Source: Parasponia andersonii (taxonomy: Eukaryota; Streptophyta; Magnoliopsida; Rosales; Cannabaceae). From it: DNA of 64,000 nucleotides. Below the pieces are notes generated by a model. The model did no database searches. It was given only the letters and a program-made list of their open reading frames with translations, and was not told the DNA's origin. A program made the translations under genes and the position numbers. The stretch is taken from positions 137,033-201,032 of the forward strand of contig JXTB01000474.1 in the NCBI GenBank assembly GCA_002914805.1, read 5' to 3'. Shown here piece after piece: positions 1 to 11,775 of this stretch (within the stretch, counting starts at the first letter, position 1; each line of letters begins with the position of its first letter).

Positions 1-1300
1 CGAGCTCTCTCTCTGAGGATATCGAACCTTTACACTGCATTGGAACACTTCAATAATCATTAGTGTAATAATATGTATGTAAATGCACATAACATAATGA
101 ATGAATATACTACTACAAAACTAGTATTAACGACTTCTAGATACCTAATATGCAATTAGAACATATTTATTATTGGTTTAATATGCATGTGAGAATCTTG
201 GGTAGCACAAATATGATAAACACAACGTAAATTTTCTCCTTTAGTAAAAAATTTGCAATAATTTTTTAAATATATCTAAATTAATAAACCACTTATGTAT
301 TTTCTTATTTGGCTTTATTTATTGTTTTCGCAATTCTGCGTACTACTAAAAGTTTATTTTTGGGACAACGACATGAGGTCCTTCTCTACTGATCTTTGCA
401 GGCCATGAATGCGCTAGCGTTTGCCAGAATTGGGAAAGAAAAGATTATACGTGACTTTTCATCCGGCCATTTGATCTTCGAATTAATGACGTGGTTGAAT
501 TGTACTCATTACAAGCTTTACCATGACTTATAGTTTGACCGTTGAAGTTGTCAGTTCTCCAACTCGTACCGGCAAAGCTAAGGTTTTGTCTCAACACGGT
601 GTCGGGTGTCACTTTTCAATCTGGAAGCCATATCGACGAACTAAACACACTGAGAAGGTCGTTTTGATGATACAAGGGCATTGCTTATTTTAGTTATCTA
701 TCCAATTTTTTTAAATAAGAGGATCGACTTTGTCATACCTCTTCAAACATAGAGTAATTATAACAAATGGCCAATTTTTACATTTTACTTTAAAAAATGT
801 CTAAATTTTTCTTTTAGCTAAGCTAAATTATATATAAGTCTGTTTACATTTGTTATATATTAATTATCAATGTATAAATCCAATTTTATTGTAATAATAT
901 AACTGTTATTTGCTTAAGTACTTGGATTTTCATTTTAGTCCTCAAATCGTTGGAAATTTTGTATGAAAGAGGTACATCTTTAGTTTAGTTTACCCAGAAA
1001 GAAACACTAATTAAAATTCAAGAAAAACATAGTTAATTTCAATAAAAACTTGGTTTAATAAAAACTTTAATATTGATTAAAATAAAGTTCGCAAACCTTG
1101 AGAGTCCAAGAATTGATTTACAGAATTAATCAAAATTTCAAGTACTTAAAATTTTAAAAATATGCTCCTTAGGAACTATAGGGTCCTATTTATATACCAA
1201 ATCCTCAAATAGTAGTAAATACATCCTCATACATTCATTTAGCATCGACAACAAATTTGACTAAACAATTAAAAACGAAAAGAATGGAATAAGTTATAAG
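1..1300. other. Intergenic DNA, no gene recognised
   Basis: AT-rich sequence with stop codons in every frame. No family motif, RNA gene or element terminus was recognised. Around 360-700 the base composition is more balanced, but no open frame of useful length is present there. Confidence 0.5.
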
Positions 1301-3300
1301 AACTAACCGAAGAGGAATAGGAATAAGACCGTAACGTAAACCAAGCGATTTGCCTGGTCATCGAGACGACTGACTCGAATGAATGATCACCTGAAAAAGA
1401 GGAAAATAGAAGGGGTGAGCTCAAGAGCTCAGTAACTGCTACCTCATGTAAAAAACTCTTTTAGTGATGGAAAACCACTATATGGTAAGTTTAATCCAAA
1501 AATACCATTTTTGTAACTCGAACGAATGATCACCTGAAAAAGAGGAAAATAGAAGGGGTGAGCTCAAGAGCTCAGTAACTGCTACCTCATGTAAAAAACT
1601 CTTTTAGTGATAGAAAACCACTATATGGTAAGTTTAATCCAAAAATACCATTTTTATAAAACCATATTTATATACTTATACATATTCATTTCCAAAGTTG
1701 ATAGTCTGTATACATATATATATATATATATAACTGAATATATATATATAGGAATATATTATCCAAAATCAATAGTCCGTCATCATATACATATATATAT
1801 ATATATACATATATAGATTTATAGAAAACATGATATCGAAAAATTAATTAGTCCACAAACACATGACATAAATCTATTCATACCCATAAGTTCACCATCT
1901 CTCATCAATGGAAACCAGGGTGTTGGCACTACGTGTGCCATACAATCTGCCTGACACCTAGCCCATAATCAGAGGGAACACCCGTGTGTCGCCTACCAAA
2001 CCTGGCGGGGCAACCGCATTGCCTACACCTGTCAAATAGAGAGGTAATCAGAAGAAATACCCTGTGCGGGTTCATGGACTCTCACTGTTGGTGGGGCCAC
2101 AGTGCCACACTATAAAAAAACCCCATGAAGCTAACCTGGGACTCATGTGTGATCCTAGGACACATGTACTCTGAACTGAGGTGTAAAAGTAACCATACAG
2201 TAATTTAAGTTCAAATGATGCTCTGGTTTTTTTAATAAAATGGTTAATTAAAATTTGTAAAAAAATGAGTAATATAACGACTATATTTTAACATACCCAA
2301 AGATAACCTACACTCAGAAAAGTCTCAGAGCAATCCAATATATAAATTATACCATCACAGATATTTAAAAGTTATAAAATCACGTTTGTTCTCATATGTT
2401 GCATAAAATAAGTTTTATTCACAAACGACGTAAAAGAGAGATAACTGAATCTCTACCTCACTAGAATAGCGATACCACGCTATTGGATGCTCAAAGTATC
2501 ATTGGACGATCACTCGGAGGGTCGAGAACTAATTCCACGCCTTCGGTCACTCACTTGGGAAAAACCAACTTCTCAACAGAGCTCCGAATCAATGAACAGA
2601 CCTCTCTATTGAATTCCTAATGTCCAAAATAGCTATGTTAGACATATAACTTGACCGATTCAGGTCTAGGCCGATACCGGACCGGCGACACACAAAACTA
2701 GATAAAATCTAAGTCGTTAGATATTGATTTTCGTGCCGGTCACCAAATATAGTCAATATATATATATATATATATATCAAACTTCTCCATTTTCCGAGTA
2801 CATTCGAAAAATGACAACAAAAATAAAATCTAACGGTTGGATCGAAAACTAAAATTCGAAACTCAAAATACCCAAAAATAGCAACTTTCAAACTGGGCAA
2901 AATGGGATCGTGAAATATATACTTTGAGATTCCCCTCGACGATACGAACCCAACGAGCCTAAGAACGCGACCTAAAATGTTCAGAATTGTCGCCGGAAAT
3001 CGAAACTCCCCACGGCCAAAAACGGCGTTTTCCGGTGATGTTGAGCTCGGCGGTGACCGGGGATCAGTGGCGAGGGCGGTAGGCAGCATGGGGAGAGCTT
3101 TGCCGGTAGCTGTCCTGGCCGGACGATGGGCGAGGTGGCGGCGGCACTCCTTTGGCCGAGAGAATGAGAGAGAGAGGGAGAATGAGGGAGTGAATCGGGA
3201 GGGGGAAGGGATTAAGGGGAGAGAGAGACAGAGTGTAATATATATATATATATATATATATGTATAATTAGTATTTTTTTGAAAAAAATCTGATCAAATA
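1300..3300 (-). repeat. LTR-like dispersed repeat, copy 1 (decayed)
   Basis: This block matches, part by part and in the same order, the repeat at 38916-41455. Shared landmarks are a GGGTGAGC stretch near 1410, a GC-richer block at 1910-2180 and a stretch around 2640-3240 that ends in a purine-rich GAGAGA segment and an AT microsatellite. The part at 2700-3300 also matches 63400-64000 in reverse orientation. It has no credible protein. The open frames at 2709-3089 (-) and 2977-3267 (+) overlap each other antisense and run into microsatellite sequence. AT microsatellites lie at about 1712-1730, 1793-1806, 2757-2778 and 3237-3261. I infer a decayed LTR of a Ty3/gypsy element, with orientation set by analogy to copy 2. 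Confidence 0.5.
1374..1655. repeat. Two-copy tandem duplication, period 143 bp
   Basis: The segment at 1374-1512 recurs at 1517-1655 with only a few substitutions. It lies inside LTR-like repeat copy 1 and duplicates its GAGCTC-containing stretch. Confidence 0.9.
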
Positions 3301-3311
3301 ACCATATTATC

Positions 3312-3469
3312 TTTAAAAAAACTAAGATTTTACAAATAATATTGTTAATTTCTATCATTGTGGAAGATATTGGTATAAATTCGAAATTACCCTTAAAAAA
3401 AGTAAGATTTTACAAATAATATTGTTAATTTCTATCATTGTGGAAGATATTGGTATAAATTCGAAATTT
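3312..3469. repeat. Two-copy tandem duplication, period 80 bp
   Basis: Positions 3312-3390 and 3392-3469 are almost identical, including an internal GTGGAAGATATTGG. No coding potential. Confidence 0.9.
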
Positions 3470-3982
3470 TAAGGGGGACAATTCCAAATTTTAACCAAAT
3501 ATACATAAAATATTGATACGAAGGAACAAAATATCGATATATACATAAACCCTTGCCTAAGAGTAGCTTCGCCCCCAGGGTAAGTTCTTTTTTGGGCCTT
3601 TTTTTTTTCTCCATTAACTAGTAAATATTGACCAAACAGAAAAATGACTTGAAATAGCCTGTTCTTTTTCCTTTCATGAAAGGAGAATTAAGTGGAACTT
3701 GAAATAGCATGTTAATCCCACATATTATTATTCTATTCGTATTTCTGTCGAGAATTCCAACCATTTCCATTAATACGACTCTAGTTCATTCAGACAATGA
3801 ATTTTCATAATAATATTTTCAAAAAATTACAATTATTTTTTTGGCCCAAGTGTACGACAAAATTTTTTTTACCTTTTTTCTTCTTTTTTTTTTTTAAATT
3901 ATCTTTTTTTTTTATATTTAGGAATTTACACACAAAAAATTATTAATTACCACTAATTTTAGTTAATTTACTTACCACTAAA

Positions 3983-4105
3983 AAATTAGTTGTTCATTTA
4001 TCATACTATTTTGTGACATCGGTCATACTATCTACGAATCATAAAATTAGTTGTTCATTTATCATACTATTTTGTGACATCGGTCACACTATCTACGAAT
4101 CATAA
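3983..4105. repeat. Two-copy tandem duplication, period 61 bp
   Basis: Two adjacent copies (about 3983-4043 and 4044-4105) contain TTGTGACATCGGTCA and differ by one or two bases. Confidence 0.9.
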
Positions 4106-5649
4106 AATTATGAACTTTTTTTATAACTAATTAATAGGTATAGATTGTATTACCTCATTCATGTAATACTGCAATACTACTAGAAAATTATTTTTCAAAA
4201 CATTCCATAGTGAAGACTTCTAGTTAGATCCATTTTCCTATTCAAAAAGTATGCAATAACTTAATTATGTAGTTGTTCTTTAAAATTAACATTGGTCTAA
4301 AGAATGTCTTTCCAACTTTAATTCTGATTTCATGCATTCAAATTTGGGATAATTTTACCTGTAGATGAAAATATCACAACAATTTTTGGTTGAAGACATA
4401 CAGAAGTCAGTGACAATTTTGTAGAGTAGAGTTTGTTCTTAGATCGAAAAAGGAAGAACAACAAAATTATTCTAAAAATAAATTACTAAGTGATTTAAAG
4501 AACCGACGAGAGAGTCTCTCATCGTCTTCTTTCAACTCAGCACAGAGAGATCTTTTGGTTCTTTATCCAGTAGAGAGATTCTCTTTCTTTTTTTCTTTTT
4601 TTTGTTATGTCTTTAAATAATCCTCTTATTTAGAAAAATATAACTCCATCTAAATCTAGATCTGTAGTGATTTCAAACTACTTAGATTTTGATATGTGAT
4701 AGTTTTTAGTTTATTTTATGTTTTTCTTTATTTTAGTCCACTTAGATCTAGATTTATGATAATTTTTAGTGGATATATATTTTCAATCCATTTAGTATAG
4801 TTATCATTAAAATGTGTACTATTTTTAACTCAAATTAGAGTGGTTTATGTGATAGTATTTATCTTCTTATGGTAATTTAGATTTGAAGTAAAAGACAACA
4901 TTAATAAAATGTTGAGTAGAATATCACAGCAAGCTAACAGAAGATTTTGATCTGTTTTGTACCCAAAAAGTCTTTAATAGATATTGTACTATATTTCTAT
5001 TATCTCTGTTTTGTGCCTTTTGATAGATATTGTACTATATTTTTATTATCATTAAAAGCATTATTCCTTTTCAAGGAAAAAAAGAAAAGAAAAGAAATGA
5101 TCTTAAAGCAAATTACCATTAAAAGGATAGGAATCTAATTAAATAGCTGCCTAAACTTTTCTCTTTTTAATAGGAATCTAATTAAATAGCTGCCTAAAGA
5201 AAGAAATTGTTTATTAAAGAAAATAATTTGTTATAATAAGAAATTCTCCATTACAAAATAAATTATCATTATAAGAAAAATTATGCTTAGTATGTCTGTC
5301 GACCGCTTGATTTCAGAATTAAAAATATATTGACGAGAGCAATTGAGAATTCAGTAGTAATGACATCGTTATTAAACATACACTTAATAGGCTTCACCAT
5401 ATGGCAATCTAATAATCACTTTCCACTATGGGGCTAATTAACCTTGAAGACACTATCAGATTTAGATTTTACAAAATAGATATATATTTTTTTTAATCAT
5501 ATCGAAGTATAATATCAACTTTCATAAAATACATCTTCATGAATTATGCACGTATTTATGATGAGCTTTTTCCAGGTTTAGATCTACGAGAAAATCATAA
5601 AAAAAATTAAAGAAAATAATGAAAATAAATAAAAATTATACAGATATTT
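4106..5649. other. Intergenic DNA with small duplications
   Basis: No gene recognised. Two imperfect local duplications are visible: one around 4951-5046 (TAGATATTGTACTATATTT twice) and one at 5129-5155 and 5172-5198 (GGAATCTAATTAAATAGC twice). An inverted repeat around 4503-4524 could form a hairpin. The rest is AT-rich with poly-pyrimidine runs. Confidence 0.55.
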
Positions 5650-5949
5650 GGTGGGACAAAATCCTTCACACTAACGGAAGAATTACAGAAGAAGCAAACT
5701 ATAGAAATATAAAAACTAGGGAATTCTTACCGGAGAGAGATCATGATCACACGTTCGAGGGGGTTAGAAACCAAGATAGGAAAAAAAAAAAAAAAAACCG
5801 GTGGGACAAAATCCTTCACACTAACGGAAGAATTACAGAAGAAGCAAACTATAGAAATATAAAAACTAGGGAATTCTTACCGGAGAGAGATCATGATCAC
5901 ACGTTCGAGGGGGTTAGAAACCAAGATAGGAAAAAAAAAAAAAAAAACC
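5650..5949. repeat. Perfect two-copy tandem duplication, period 150 bp
   Basis: Positions 5650-5799 and 5800-5949 appear identical, including the A-run near the end of each copy. Because 150 is a multiple of three, an open frame runs through both copies (5619-5954), but it ends each copy in poly-lysine from the A-tract and resembles no protein I know. Identity of both copies in decayed surroundings implies a very recent event or an assembly duplication. Confidence 0.95.
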
Positions 5950-6148
5950 GATAAGAAGAAGACAATGTTTTTGAGAGAGAAGAGTCGGCTTGTGGTTTTT
6001 TTGCCACTAAAAAAGCTTTAATAAGAGATTAGTCTAGAGAATATAACAAATAAATAAATAAGTAAGAAATTAAAATCTAAATAGAGGATAATTAATAAAG
6101 GTTAGCTAGAGCAGAGCTACAACAATTAGGGTTCAATTATACGAAGCT

Positions 6149-6564
6149 TGCCAGCTATGGCGGAGCCAAAAGGGCGCTAAAGCATTTTTTTTTTTTTTTT
6201 TTTTGAGGTAAGGTAAAGCAATTTTTTAAAATGCAAAAAGTAAAATTTTAAAATTTCACAAAAATATTCTAAATGATAATAAAATAGAATTTACCTTTAA
6301 AAAATCATCTAAAATTTAAATTTTGTCTTTAGTTAATCATTATCATAGAAGAAAAGTCTATGAATACATGTAAAAAAAAATTGAAAGATTCTTTCAAATT
6401 CCATTTATTTTCAATGTTTATTTTGAAAATTAGATGAAAATTATGTTATATTTAAGTAATTTTAAACTCAAGGTGATGATAAAATTTACCAGGACTAGGA
6501 AAAGAGATAAAGTTGAGTGGGGGCATGGCCCCACTTGCCCCCCTCCCTCCGCCATTGCTTGGCA
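6149..6564. mobile_element. MITE-like element with imperfect terminal inverted repeats
   Basis: The left end reads TGCCAGCTATGGCGGAGCCA. The right end, reverse-complemented, reads TGCCAAGCAATGGCGGAGGG. The interior is AT-rich with a long T-run near 6186-6204 and a GC-rich patch just before the right end. GGCGGAGCC-type ends are common in short non-autonomous plant DNA transposons. No convincing target duplication was found, so the superfamily is open. Confidence 0.6.
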
Positions 6565-8021
6565 GTAAAGATTAGTATATTAGAAGTTTTTTCTTTACAT
6601 CTTTCAATGTCATTTCAACCCTTCCAACTTCAATTCCAAATTTTCCCTAATCTCAATTGGGCAAAAATGCCCTCACGAAAAAGGGTAAACAAATTTAAAA
6701 AAAAAAAAAAAAAAAAGACGACAATGGATGTCAACAAACGTGGATTCATTAATCTGGCGAAGTGCCCCAAATCAAGTTGAGTGGGATTTTATTGCATGTA
6801 CTGCTTTTCAGATCCAATAGTGTACTGTAATAGAATAATCATTAATTAATCAATTTGCGCTACGTTGGATCAATTATTAGGTTATAACAATTTTTTATTC
6901 CTATTATAAAGTCTAATGTTTAATGGTCGAGCCCTAAATATTTTGTTTTTTTTTTTTGTGTCAACATATTTTATTAATTAAGGTGGATGCAGATTTTCTT
7001 ACTAGGGGATGCGTGCTGATTTCGTCGATCAATCAATACATTCCAAAACAACTAATATATCCATTCAAAAACTTTTTAAAAAAAAACTGATTCATGACTT
7101 TTATTTATTTTTAAAGACAACACAGTTAATTCGGATGAACATAGCCCAATTTTGTTTAAGCTTTTGTACAAAATTTCTAAATAATTACCTGACCAAACAT
7201 GTAAAGTATTAAATTAAGTTAAGATGAGAACATAAATTTTAGGGTTTTGGCATAACTAACTCTTATATTATTCAAGATTAGCAAAATAGACTTTGAGTTA
7301 TTTTTTTGGCAATTAAATTCCTAAGTTATAAAAATCATGGCAATTAAGTCTTTTTTTTTTGTAAATAATTATTAAAATATTAGATGAAATTGAGTAGTTT
7401 CAAGTCACATGTAAAATTTTCAAAGGTCAAAGTTAATACTTTGCTAGTACTAATTAGAATTGTAAAGAAAATAACTAAAAATTAGTTATAATTAATAACA
7501 TAATATAACAAGATATAAAATTTTAAAACTTAAAATTTCTTTCTAATTTCCTTCTAAACCAATTAATGTTAATGAAATACTAATTTTTTTTATTTGAAGA
7601 TATTCAATTTCAAAAAAAAAAACTTTAATATTAACGAACAAAAAGAATTTAAATTTTTAAAACTTAAGAATCTAATTATAAAAAAAAAAAAATCAAGGAA
7701 TAATTTAACAAAAAGCAAAAAAAAAAAGGAACAAAAAAAAAAAAAAAACCGCAAATTTTACTCTTCCATTTTTGTCGATCGTGCAGTACTGTATAGAACC
7801 CCACATGTAGATGTTTCCAACGAGATTAATACAGATGACTTAGCAAAACTTATTTGCAAAATATCCACGGTAGTTTGTGAATGAAAGGTCCACAACCTCT
7901 CTTTTTATGGTACAATTAAAAAAAAAAAAACTCTCCTTTTATAGATTGTATGGTGTAATATTTACCTAAAATAAAAAGAAAACCAATATAGAAAATACCA
8001 AAAATAAAAAAAAAAAATCGC
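6565..8021. other. Upstream region of BBE-like gene 1
   Basis: AT-rich, with A-runs around 6698-6715, 7612-7622, 7681-7692, 7733-7748 and 7919-7930. The open frame at 7594-7884 is a lysine/asparagine-rich translation of these A-runs and is not a credible protein. No other gene was recognised. Confidence 0.5.
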
Positions 8022-8028
8022 TATAAAA
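8022..8028 (+). promoter_or_regulatory. Candidate TATA box of BBE-like gene 1
   Basis: TATAAAA lies about 104 bp before the chosen ATG at 8132, leaving a 5' leader of roughly 70-80 nt. A W-box core (TTGACC) at about 8112-8117, just before the start codon, could be a WRKY site. Both calls rest on motif and position only. Confidence 0.5.
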
Positions 8029-8131
8029 CTAAAATCAAGGTGAAACAGAGAACGCATCAACGAAAGGAAACAGTACTTTTGTTTAGCTGAATAAAGGAAA
8101 TAGTCCTTTACTTGACCTTTCTTTGATCAAA

Positions 8132-9760
8132 ATGTTGCCTCTCGCATTTCTCTTCCTTCTCCTTAACCTCTCTTCTCCGTTTTCATTAGCAGCTTCCTTG
8201 GATTCTTCTTCAGATATTTACGACAATTTTCTGAAATGCATACAATTCCACACAAAAAACCAATCAAATCAAAATGTCAAAAACATTATCTATTCACAAT
8301 CAAACCCCTCCTACACCTCGGTTCTCCAGGCCTACATCCGAAACGCTCGCTTCAACACATCCTCCACCAAGAAGCCTCTGCTCATCGTCACGGCGGCGAG
8401 TGAGTCGGACGTGTCGGCCACCGTACTGTGCACCAAGTCCCTAGGCCTACGCCTCAAAACTCGAAGCGGCGGCCACGACTACGCCGGTGTCTCCTACGTC
8501 TCCGACGTCCCGTTCGTCATCCTCGACATGTTCCAACTCCGCTCCATCACCGTCGATGTCGCCGATCAGTCGGCCTGGGTTGGGTCTGGCGCCACGCTAG
8601 GCGAGGTCTACTACAACATTTGGAAAAACAGCAAAGTTCTTGGCTTCCCGGCCGGAGTATGCCCGACAGTCGGCGTCGGCGGACACATCAGCGGAGGCGG
8701 GTACGGAAGCATGATAAGGAAGTACGGCTTGGCTGTTGACCACGTCATTGACGCGAAGATCGTGGATGCGAAAGGGAACATCCTGGACAGGAAATCAATG
8801 GGGGAAGACCTTTTCTGGGCAATCCGAGGAGGCGGGGGAGCGAGTTTCGGTGTCGTCTTGGCGTACAAGTTGAAGCTCGTACCCGTACCAGAAACCGTTA
8901 CCGTTTTCGAGGCCGAGAGAAGGTTGGACAAGAACGAAAGCATGACGGACTTCGTTTACCAGTGGCAAACCACTGCCCCAACCACAGACGACGGTCTTTT
9001 CATGAGAATGCTCGTGCAACCGACGTCGTCTAAGGTAACGAAAGACTCGAAAACGGTCAAAGTGACGATCGTGGCGCTTTATCTGGGAGACGCAGACACT
9101 CTCGTGTCGTTTTTGGCGAAGGATTTTCCACTACTGGGGCTGAAGAAGGAGAACTGTACGGAGATGAGTTGGATCGACTCTGTTCTCTGGTGGGCCAAGA
9201 ACGGCACGTCCCCAGACGCTTTGCTTGATCGGAAGCCTAACTCCGCGATTTACGGGTTAAGAAAGTCAGATTACGTTCAGAAACCGATTCCGAAAAACGG
9301 GTTGGAATCGCTGTGGAAAAAGATGGTTGATGGCAAAGTGGGGCTGGTTTTCAATCCTTACGGAGGGAGAATGAACCAGGTTCCGGCTTCGGAGACTCCG
9401 TTTCCGCACCGAGCAGGTAACCTGTTCAAGGTTCAGTACTCAGTGAGTTGGAAAGAAGCCGCGCCCGAAGCGGAGCGGAATTACACGGCAGAGATGAGGA
9501 GTCTTTTCAGTTTCATGACTCCTTATGTGTCCAAGAATCCGAGGAGTGCCTTCTTGAACTATAGGGATTTGGACATTGGTGTCAATCACTTTGGTAAAAA
9601 TAGCTACAAGGAAGGGCAGGTTTATGGGGTCAAGTACTTTAATAACAATTTTGATAGGTTGGTGAAGGTGAAGACTGCGGTTGATCCCGAGAATTTCTTC
9701 AAGAGTGAGCAGAGTATCCCAATTCTACCAAGCAAAGTTTCTAGAAAGACTTTAGAGTAG
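8132..9760 (+). CDS. BBE-like FAD-linked oxidase 1, intact
   Basis: Intronless gene for a 542-residue secreted flavoprotein. The order is a signal peptide (about residues 1-21, leucine-rich), an FAD-binding domain of the PCMH/BBE type, a substrate domain and the BBE C-terminal domain ending in NYRDLDIG and FFKSEQSIP motifs. Both flavin anchors are present: His115 in RSGGHDY and Cys177 in PAGVCPTVGVGGH. Cys36 and Cys100 match the conserved disulfide pair. Tyr191 (GGGYG), Lys433 and Gln435 (NLFKVQY) and Tyr477 (NYRDLDIG) match the active-site set I recall for the monolignol-oxidising Arabidopsis BBE-like 15. Val180, three residues after the Cys, suggests O2 can be used. Several N-glycosylation sequons fit secretion. 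The open frame extends upstream to a TTG at 8123, but ATG 8132 puts the signal peptide at the N-terminus. Likely roles are oxidation of monolignols, oligosaccharides or a specialised metabolite; the substrate is not determinable. Confidence 0.95.
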   Translation: MLPLAFLFLLLNLSSPFSLAASLDSSSDIYDNFLKCIQFHTKNQSNQNVKNIIYSQSNPSYTSVLQAYIRNARFNTSSTKKPLLIVTAASESDVSATVLCTKSLGLRLKTRSGGHDYAGVSYVSDVPFVILDMFQLRSITVDVADQSAWVGSGATLGEVYYNIWKNSKVLGFPAGVCPTVGVGGHISGGGYGSMIRKYGLAVDHVIDAKIVDAKGNILDRKSMGEDLFWAIRGGGGASFGVVLAYKLKLVPVPETVTVFEAERRLDKNESMTDFVYQWQTTAPTTDDGLFMRMLVQPTSSKVTKDSKTVKVTIVALYLGDADTLVSFLAKDFPLLGLKKENCTEMSWIDSVLWWAKNGTSPDALLDRKPNSAIYGLRKSDYVQKPIPKNGLESLWKKMVDGKVGLVFNPYGGRMNQVPASETPFPHRAGNLFKVQYSVSWKEAAPEAERNYTAEMRSLFSFMTPYVSKNPRSAFLNYRDLDIGVNHFGKNSYKEGQVYGVKYFNNNFDRLVKVKTAVDPENFFKSEQSIPILPSKVSRKTLE

Positions 9761-10055
9761 AACAAGGACAATATTGCTAAATTTACGCTCCAAAATGAGT
9801 TACCTTTTAGTACTCGGGTTTTTTTTTTTTTTTTTTTTTTGGTTGTTGACGTTGCAAAATGTGTAATATTTGGTTTAATTACCATGCCATATGTACTTTG
9901 CTGATTTATCGATTATAAAATGTGTCATTATTTCTCTAGCTAAGAGGTAATAATAATTTCTAGCACATTATTGATTAATTAATAAATTAAATTTCATTAA
10001 TCTTAAATTAGGATTAAAATTAATCGGGTCCCATTGTCATTTGTGATCATTGTCA
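9761..10055. other. 3' flank of BBE-like gene 1
   Basis: Non-coding. A run of 22 T at 9819-9840 lies shortly after the stop codon. No clear canonical AATAAA was found in the first 100 bases. Confidence 0.5.
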
Positions 10056-10063
10056 TCTATGAC

Positions 10064-10640
10064 TAGAGCCGTTAAAATGGGTAGGCCGGGCATAACAGGT
10101 ATTTTTAAGTGCCGTTAAAATGGGTAGGCCGGGCATAACAGGTATTTTTAAGTGACGGACCGGATCCGTCCTTGTCCATATAAATGATGAAGAGGTCCGA
10201 TTCTATCCGTATGAATTATGAGGAGATCTAGACGAGTTCTTAGGCAGACTGAGCCTAGGCTGGCTCGTATTTTGATCATTTTTTTAAAATATTTTTAGAT
10301 ATATTTTTTTATGAATTTTAATAATTAAAAAAATTATATATATAAATATGTGATAAAACTTTTATCACAAATAATTTTACAAATTTTATGATAAAAATTT
10401 AAAAATAATGCATACCTTAAACAATAAGTTGGCCGAAAAAAGTAAATTAAATTTAAAAACTAACAAATTCAATTTTTTTAAAAAAAAACTGACAGTTGGA
10501 TCGATCAGAGCGGGGCTCAGAATGTTAGACCATCCCAACTATGAAAATAAAGTCAAATTGGACCCGAACCTATCTTTATTGGGCTGGACCAGGCCGACCT
10601 GTGGGCTAGCCATTGGACCCGGCCGATTTTGGCAAGTTTA
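10064..10640. mobile_element. hAT-like non-autonomous DNA transposon
   Basis: A 577-bp element flanked by an 8-bp target duplication with one mismatch: TCTATGAC at 10056-10063 and TCTGTGAC at 10641-10648. The left end begins TAGAGCCGTTAAAATGGG. The right end, reverse-complemented, begins TAAACTTGCCAAAATCGG, giving imperfect inverted ends. The outer parts are GC-rich (GGCCGGGC and GGACCCGGCCG) and the middle is AT-rich. It has no transposase; the open frame at 10408-10647 runs through the right end and is spurious. An 8-bp duplication is the hallmark of the hAT superfamily. Confidence 0.75.
10068..10153. repeat. Two-copy tandem duplication, period 43 bp, inside the hAT-like element
   Basis: The segment GCCGTTAAAATGGGTAGGCC and what follows at 10068-10110 recurs exactly at 10111-10153. 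It duplicates the left subterminal part of the transposon, leaving the extreme end single-copy. Confidence 0.9.
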
Positions 10641-10648
10641 TCTGTGAC

Positions 10649-11249
10649 GCTGTGCAATCCCAATAGCATTATTCTTATCTCTTTGTTTTTGCTTCGTAGT
10701 TGGCATGCATTTCGATGTTTGATCTTACCGTTCTTCAGGTGCGATGTGATAGTATTACGTAGGCCTTATTCGCCTCACGGGTTTTAGGTACATCTTGGAA
10801 AAATATCAAGTAAGTACGGAAAATGAGGGGATTTTTATAATTATTGAATACATTGATTTCTACGTTGTATAGTGTATCATTTGCCATAAATAAAAAAAAT
10901 AAAAATCATATGTAATTGGCTATTATCGAAAAGAATCTTAGATTTTTTAAACTTGAGTTCCTATATATTAAAAAAAAACTTGAAATAATCGAATTTTAGC
11001 CCCAAAAAAAAAAAAAAAGTCACGTGACTTATTGATTTGTTTTTAGAAGCATTAACATAACTTTGTACATACGGTCCTTATTTCCTTTTGCATCACAAAA
11101 ACTATATTTATAAAAATATTTTTTCTTTCTATGTATTTCAAAAATACTAATTATTTTTTTCTTATTTTTTTTTAAAGTTCTCAAATCAATTCTTTTTCCT
11201 TTATGTTTTAGACACGTTTTGGTAAGATTATTTTTTTTAAAAAAAAAAG
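10649..11249. other. Intergenic DNA
   Basis: No gene recognised. AT-rich with A- and T-runs from about 10960 onward. Confidence 0.5.
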
Positions 11250-11775
11250 GTTAAATATAGTAATAATCTATGAATTATACTCATGGTATAATTTTGCTTC
11301 TCAATTTTTAACTTAAGTAATAATGACCCATAAATTATATTATTATTATAATAATAATTCTTTTGTCATAAATTATTAGTTTTTTTAATAGAAAATAGTC
11401 ATAGACAAAATATAGAATTAAATATTATTTAGTTTTATGAGTTAAAATATTATTTTTAGCAATAATTGTTAAACTGTACATTTTGCACAAGATTTTTATT
11501 AAAAGCTTAACAGTTTGTAGAAAATAGTAGTCATTACTACTATAACTATATAAATCTTGATAGCCTATTGTGTAATTTAAAAATTTAGCATCTTATTCTT
11601 AATTGCAGTTGTCAAATCGTATACTCTATAATGATTAATTTCTATTAAATATTTAATAATTTATGACAAAATAATTATTGTTGTAATAATTATATAATTT
11701 AGAAATTATTACTATATAAATTATAAATTTAAAAGATAAAATGTATAATTCTAATATAATTAACCTATTTTTAAC
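11250..11775. mobile_element. Fold-back MITE-like element
   Basis: Long imperfect inverted arms can be read by eye. The arm at about 11319-11393 (containing TTTTGTCATAAATTATTA) matches the reverse complement of about 11637-11705. The outer ends also pair (GGTTAAATATAGTAATAAT near 11248 against the complement of the ATTAACC...TTAACC region near 11760-11775). It has no coding potential. A related element with the same arm design lies at 31640-32120. The exact ends and any TA or longer target duplication were not resolved. Confidence 0.55.

Noticed and set aside
2709..3267. Overlapping frames on both strands as genes
   Set aside because: They lie in a dispersed LTR-like repeat and run into AT microsatellites.
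5619..5954. 111-codon open frame
   Set aside because: It arises from an exact 150-bp duplication and translates poly(A) as poly-lysine; no family resemblance.
8123..8131. Upstream TTG as start of gene 1
   Set aside because: Not an ATG. ATG at 8132 gives a canonical signal peptide.
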